Below, piece by piece: positions 7,001 through 7,529 of a stretch of 7,529 nucleotides of DNA. The translations under genes and the position numbers were made by a program. The stretch lies in NCBI GenBank assembly GCA_030600725.1, contig JAUVLN010000099.1, forward strand, positions 1 to 7,529, read 5' to 3'. Each line of letters starts with the position of its first letter. Position 1 is the first letter of the stretch. Under the pieces are notes generated by a model that saw only the letters and a program-made list of their open reading frames with translations, did not search any database and had not been told where the DNA came from. The DNA comes from Thermoplasmatota archaeon (lineage in GTDB: Archaea; Thermoplasmatota; Penumbrarchaeia; Penumbrarchaeales; Penumbrarchaeaceae).

Positions 7001-7529
7001 GTTTCCTGTGTCGACGGGAGGTGACCAATCCAGTGTGATGTTGTTTCCATCGAATCTGAAATCCAGGTCGACCGGGGGCATCGGCAGCGTGTTGGGTTTC
7101 GCAGATACCATCTCCGAAGGTATCCATTCACCGATCCCCTGGAGCACATAGGTGACATTGTAGTAGTATGTGTTTGGCTCTTTTCGAATGTCCAGGTCTT
7201 CATATTCTGTTGGGGAATGGGCCTTTGCTATCGGGATCAATGTATCTGGGTACCTCCCCCTATGCAGCGTGTATCTTTCCACTGGGTAGAGGTCTGAAAC
7301 CTCCTTCAATACAGGGTTCCACGACAGGTTTACCTTGAAGTCCTCTGGTATGGCCGTCAGGTTGGTGACCGGAGGCGGTATCATCAGCTCCCCCGAGACC
7401 ATATTGGAGAACAGGCTTTCTCCGATATGTGTGAACACGGCCCTTACAGCATAATAGTACCTTACGGGCACCTTTGAGATAATGGTCTCGTTGAAGTGAG
7501 TGACATTACCAACCGAAGCATGTAGCTGG
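4040..7529 (-). CDS. Giant FN3-repeat surface protein with C-terminal TM anchor and SHOCT-like end (N-terminus outside window)
   Basis: The frame is open from the right edge to TAG at 4042-4040, giving 1,162 visible residues. The GTG at 7471 is not the start: codons upstream remain open and encode an FN3 strand pattern. Numbering from that GTG: a partial FN3 domain ends near 30, nine complete FN3 domains fill 31-887, one hydrophobic segment spans about 888-914 (ISLFLIPLMIVTITLLAGF) followed by positive charges (KRAGQRGEER), then a Pro/Gln/Met-rich tail (about 930-1110) and a SHOCT-like helical pair at 1113-1143 (ELNQLRAEGAITEEEYHIHK). Positive charge after the segment places the FN3 array outside and the tail inside the cell. 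FN3 arrays typically serve adhesion or act as spacers; SHOCT domains are short C-terminal modules thought to aid oligomerisation or membrane association. The N-terminal head, which would tell the function, is not visible. The next gene, 251 bp downstream on the same strand, encodes a flippase. Confidence 0.88.
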   Translation of the reverse strand, partial: QLHASVGNVTHFNETIISKVPVRYYYAVRAVFTHIGESLFSNMVSGELMIPPPVTNLTAIPEDFKVNLSWNPVLKEVSDLYPVERYTLHRGRYPDTLIPIAKAHSPTEYEDLDIRKEPNTYYYNVTYVLQGIGEWIPSEMVSAKPNTLPMPPVDLDFRFDGNNITLDWSPPVDTGNLPLTGFVIHKGGNYRDLTGVNTTSGSVNTLDIDIPDPGVHVFYSVSASNRLGMSRLHDPVLIEYKGAPSKPLNIIAFGKDGVVELNWEPPRVTWDLLVENYRIYRGNSEEELQFIASADGDYLTFTDQVQNGREYHYAVSAVNRMGEGQQAGPISAIASGRAGPVGGISITVGDGSAEIKWQKVLDDGGAPIIEYRIYRNTGGDKPEHLSDLPSGIMAYRDHGLVNGIEYLYWISAVNRNGEGDLLGPVMAVPGTGPGIIKTIRGQGGLFYSKIWWDQPEDGGEEITAYDIYRGESVHSLDLLATISSNFPSGSPEFIDDEVDYGPIYYYSVAAVNPWGEGVRSAAIPIKPLGAPTAPIITHVNEGLDEFTIYWTPPGDNGGMPVQGYNVYIMLEGTEEWIDMRTSESMMEVWYLTPGDTTKVRISAYTMLVEGEQTETIEIKVGAPPNRPNKVEVEVGDGVCSLSWEPGEDNGFPIIGYRIYMVREEEWLKIGDVDADSLTFEHNDLMNGVEYFFRICGLNSRGEGDPSKPVSAIPSGLPDAPTELWVGYALEGEVSLKWLEPENDGGLPIIGYNIFRGDKEGTETLLITLEGVHSYLDDTVENGNDYYYHVRATNDLGDGIPSNTVHAAPIGVPGEVGLLRIKGTTDTVTITWEGPEYNGGSTILGYYIYKGTHPEELELWKEVGPNTFKTEDKSVVSDTYYYRILAYNDVGAGKGKQDSIDVPSRTGSAAIIGISLFLIPLMIVTITLLAGFIIKRAGQRGEEREMQKELQKAQERPTMPMLQPSTAHPPALPQMHSTMLPQAPRPREALPPALVQPQQVNSQIDGYIRPPPGNGSGVKRTLLGTDGKPIGQEEQPPMTPLPIEQMPLAESPPDWHDERQKAVETEANSVFVGTEPEKTEPKISLGDTPPSLEPVIEEENTTPYGVFHQETASVWSPEMVENRVANEARSTVEMVHELNQLRAEGAITEEEYHIHKKRLLKKV
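4043..4135 (-). other. SHOCT-like C-terminal domain of the FN3 protein
   Basis: The last 31 residues follow the SHOCT pattern: a first helix (MVHELNQLRAEG), the turn AITEEEY, and a second basic helix (HIHKKRLLKKV) at the very end of the chain. The placement at the extreme C-terminus is usual for this module. It lies on the predicted cytoplasmic side. The call rests on pattern recognition of the ITEEEY-type turn and the position. Confidence 0.65.
4730..4810 (-). other. Single transmembrane anchor of the FN3 protein
   Basis: An uninterrupted hydrophobic stretch of about 27 residues (SAAIIGISLFLIPLMIVTIT then LLAGFII) follows the last FN3 domain and is bounded by KRAGQRGEER. By the positive-inside rule the C-terminal side is cytoplasmic. 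It is the only such segment in the visible part of the protein. Confidence 0.85.
4811..7529 (-). repeat. Array of about ten FN3 domains (protein-level repeat)
   Basis: Approximate domain limits in bases, N- to C-terminal: 7529-7382 (partial), 7381-7091, 7090-6806, 6805-6521, 6520-6239, 6238-5948, 5947-5669, 5668-5384, 5383-5099, 5098-4811. Each has about 95 residues with the FN3 marks: a B-strand Trp (as in VSLKW, VTITW, AEIKW), a GY-x-IYRG C-strand, and an F-strand Y-x-Y-x-V-x-A-x-N followed by GEG. Domains 4-9 carry an acidic/Gly turn (DDGG, EDGG, DNGG, NDGG) before the C strand. The first two full domains lack that turn, and domain 6 has lost the usual F-strand and GEG pattern. DNA identity between units is low, so this is an old expansion, not a recent tandem duplication. 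Confidence 0.85.

Noticed and set aside
7469..7471. GTG at 7471 as the start of the FN3 protein
   Set aside because: The frame remains open to the window edge and the upstream codons encode the preceding part of the same FN3 domain, so the true start is outside the window.

Overview
The window looks archaeal, most likely euryarchaeal (a Thermoplasmata-like lineage would fit, but this is an inference from gene style, not from a marker gene). The pointers are: an AlkP-superfamily hydrolase preceded by a box-A/BRE-like element placed about 26 bases before its ATG, with no Shine-Dalgarno; a Wzx-type flippase with the 'SEGKD' loop seen in archaeal members; and a very large fibronectin type III (FN3) surface protein with a single C-terminal membrane anchor and a SHOCT-like end. 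No rRNA, tRNA, CRISPR array, insertion sequence or integrase was seen.

Layout. Bases 1-374 (+) are the 3' end of a gene coding a Pro/Gln/Glu-rich repeat tail made of 54-bp units. After a 72-bp gap holding a promoter-like element comes a complete AlkP-superfamily phosphohydrolase gene (447-2126, +). It converges, across 75 bp with no convincing terminator, on a complete 14-TM polysaccharide flippase gene (2202-3788, -). Bases 3789-4039 are a 251-bp gap with the flippase promoter and, on the + strand, a coding-like stretch spread over two frames that may be a decayed gene. From 4040 to the right edge and beyond (-) runs a very long FN3-repeat membrane protein whose N-terminus lies outside the window.

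How the genes could work together. A lipid-linked glycan flippase beside an AlkP-type hydrolase of the COG3379 kind suggests cell-surface glycan or glycolipid metabolism, and the FN3 protein is an obvious surface client. Its visible N-terminal FN3 domains carry seven N-glycosylation sequons, whereas the seven membrane-proximal FN3 domains carry none. The repeat-tail protein on the left shares a Pro/Gln-rich style with the predicted cytoplasmic tail of the FN3 protein. The window therefore reads as a cell-envelope neighbourhood; the functional link between the genes is inferred from position only.
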